Positions 3,960 through 5,471 of a stretch of DNA of 5,471 nucleotides are shown here, one piece after another. The stretch's first letter is position 1. Each line of letters opens with the position of its first letter. The notes under the pieces are model-generated. The model did no database searches, was not told the DNA's origin, and saw nothing but the letters and a program-made list of their open reading frames with translations. The stretch covers positions 1 to 5,471 of the forward strand of contig DVGD01000124.1 in assembly GCA_018712905.1 (NCBI GenBank), read 5' to 3'. Source of the stretch: Candidatus Avoscillospira stercoripullorum. GTDB taxonomy: Bacteria; Bacillota; Clostridia; Oscillospirales; Oscillospiraceae. The position numbers were made by a program, and so were the translations under genes.

Positions 3960-5471
3960 TCATTTCAGCAGGCTCTGAATCCAACCCACCAGGTTATACT
4001 GGGCGAAGACGGGACTGGCCACCAACGATACAGTTGACATAATCTTGATAAAGATATCCAGGCAGGGTCCCACCGTGTCCTTGAGGGGGTCGCCCACGGT
4101 GTCGCCCACCACGGCGGCGCTGTGGGTGGGCGTTCCCTTCCCTGCCCCGGCCACGCCACCGGCCTCGATATACTTTTTGCCATTGTCCCAGGCGCCGCCG
4201 GCATTGCCGCAGAAAATGGCAATCATGATGGCCGCCAGGGTGGAGCCGATGATTAAGCCGCCCACAAAGCTCGGCCCAAAGAGGAAGCCCGTGGCCACCG
4301 GCACCACGATGGCAAGGAGCGACGGCGCCTTCATCTCGTCGATGGCGCCCTTATAGGAAATGGAGATACAGGTCTTATAGTCCGGCTTGGCTTTGCCCTC
4401 GAGGATTCCAGGGATCTCCCGGAACTGGCGGCGCACCTCGTCCACCATCTTCCGCGCGGCCTTGGCCACAGCCTCGATGAGCATACCGGAGAACAGGAAC
4501 GGCAGCGCACCGCCGGCGATGGCACCGGCCAGCACCATGGGCTCCATGAGATTGAGGATGAGATCGGTGCCCACCTCGTTGAAGGAATAGAGATACGAAA
4601 TCATCAGCGCCAGCGCGGCCAGAGCGCCGGAGCCGATGGCAAAGCCCTTGCCGATGGCGGCGGTGGTATTGCCCACGGAATCCAGGGTATCGGTAATCTT
4701 GCGCACCTCGGGATCCAGCTCACTCATTTCCGCAATGCCGCCGGCATTGTCGGAAATGGGGCCATAAGTATCCACCGACACCGTGGCCGTGACGAAGGAG
4801 AGCATGCCCATGGCCGCCATGGAGACGCCATACATGCCGGAGACGGCGTAAGAGGTAACGATGCCGGCGCCCAGTACCACACATGGCGCCATACATGAGC
4901 GCATACCCAAGGCAAGTCCCTGGGTGATGGTCAGTGCCGCGCCCTCCGTGGCCGTATTTGCCAGAATGCGGGTGGGACGGTAGTCTGCCGAGGTGTAGTA
5001 CTCGGCCAGCATGCCGATGACCACGCCGGCCACCACGCCGATGGTGGAGGCAATCCAGGGCGAGATACTGCCCGCGGCAAAGCCCAGAGAGGCTTTGAGC
5101 ACCGCCGCGTCCTCCCCCTTGAAGAGGAACCACGAGGCAAGGAAGCCCAGGATGATGGTGAGCAGCGCCGCCACATAGGTGGCGCCGTTGAGCTCCAGGC
5201 GGGGATTTTCCGAGAGATGGCGCTTGGCCAAAAGCCAGCCAATTCCAATGCAGCAGGCCAAAAGTCCCAGAGAGACAAAGACCAGCGGGAACAAAATGCA
5301 CTTTTGGAGCATGGTTTCGGTCATGCCCGTGCCCAGGGCGCCGGACTGGAGGAACATGTGATACGCCAGGATGATGCCCGAGGAGATGGCGCCCACATAG
5401 CTCTCCAAAAGATCCGAGCCGAGACCCGCCACGTCGCCCACGTTGTCGCCCACGTTGTCGGCGATGGTGGC
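3960..5471 (-). CDS. hppA: Ion-translocating membrane pyrophosphatase, 5' end outside window
   Basis: The last 503 residues of a polytopic inner-membrane enzyme that hydrolyses pyrophosphate and pumps Na+ and/or H+. Family members are commonly about 650-800 residues, so roughly the first third is missing past 5471; this is the window edge, not a truncation. Visible landmarks in order are the substrate-site DNVGDNVGD (residues 5-13), GSDLLESY (18-25), DTYGPISDNAGG (about 4740-4775), GNTTAAIGKG (4644-4673), GGAWDN, and the second substrate motif GDTVGDPLKDT (4074-4106). Ala and Gly at positions 5 and 8 of GNTTAAIGKG, where K+-independent enzymes have Lys and Thr, mark the K+-dependent subfamily. 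Glu23, three residues after Asp20, matches the Glu position of Thermotoga Na+-pumping PPase. The reading frame is intact to a TGA stop at 3962-3960. It could energise the membrane from biosynthetic pyrophosphate. Confidence 0.97.
   Translation of the reverse strand, partial: ATIADNVGDNVGDVAGLGSDLLESYVGAISSGIILAYHMFLQSGALGTGMTETMLQKCILFPLVFVSLGLLACCIGIGWLLAKRHLSENPRLELNGATYVAALLTIILGFLASWFLFKGEDAAVLKASLGFAAGSISPWIASTIGVVAGVVIGMLAEYYTSADYRPTRILANTATEGAALTITQGLALGMRSCMAPCVVLGAGIVTSYAVSGMYGVSMAAMGMLSFVTATVSVDTYGPISDNAGGIAEMSELDPEVRKITDTLDSVGNTTAAIGKGFAIGSGALAALALMISYLYSFNEVGTDLILNLMEPMVLAGAIAGGALPFLFSGMLIEAVAKAARKMVDEVRRQFREIPGILEGKAKPDYKTCISISYKGAIDEMKAPSLLAIVVPVATGFLFGPSFVGGLIIGSTLAAIMIAIFCGNAGGAWDNGKKYIEAGGVAGAGKGTPTHSAAVVGDTVGDPLKDTVGPCLDIFIKIMSTVSLVASPVFAQYNLVGWIQSLLK

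Noticed and set aside
5434..5460. Tandem 12-bp repeat near the right edge
   Set aside because: It encodes the conserved DNVGDNVGD active-site motif of membrane pyrophosphatases, so protein constraint explains it.

Overview
The window looks like chromosome from a strictly anaerobic, fairly GC-rich Gram-positive bacterium, most likely a Clostridia member of the Oscillospiraceae/Ruminococcaceae type. Reasons: strong AGGAGG ribosome binding sites before nearly every gene, AT-rich promoters between GC-rich genes, a hybrid-cluster protein paired with a clostridial-type ferredoxin, and a K+-dependent membrane pyrophosphatase. The genus is inference.

Left part (1-256) is a control region without a convincing gene. 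It holds an A/T-rich perfect inverted repeat (1-28), a GC-rich hairpin plus T-run that looks like the terminator of an upstream unit (143-177), and a perfect 16-bp palindrome (182-197) with the geometry of a CRP/FNR-family operator. The palindrome is centred exactly 41.5 bp upstream of a start point predicted from a -10 element at 219-224, which is the class II activator position.

Middle part (257-2939, + strand) is a compact three-gene operon: a FrdX-type ferredoxin (257-928), a small cupin (943-1275) and hcp, the hybrid cluster protein (1297-2892). It closes with a perfect 16-bp hairpin (2904-2939). Hcp is associated with nitric oxide/hydroxylamine reduction. The ferredoxin is the probable electron donor and the cupin is an uncharacterised third member. 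The palindrome fits regulation by an HcpR-like CRP/FNR protein, which is not encoded here.

Right part (2978-5471, - strand) holds two convergent genes. One encodes an XRE-type helix-turn-helix protein fused to a polytopic membrane region ending in an SdpI-like motif (2978-3826), with its own predicted promoter. The other is the C-terminal two-thirds of an ion-pumping membrane pyrophosphatase, hppA (3960 to beyond 5471), whose N-terminus lies outside the window. The 133-bp gap between them holds the XRE promoter and no clear hppA terminator.

I see no tRNA, rRNA, CRISPR array, insertion sequence or phage gene. The most interesting items are the operator/promoter geometry before the hcp operon, the cupin inside it, and the one-chain HTH/SdpI-like membrane regulator.
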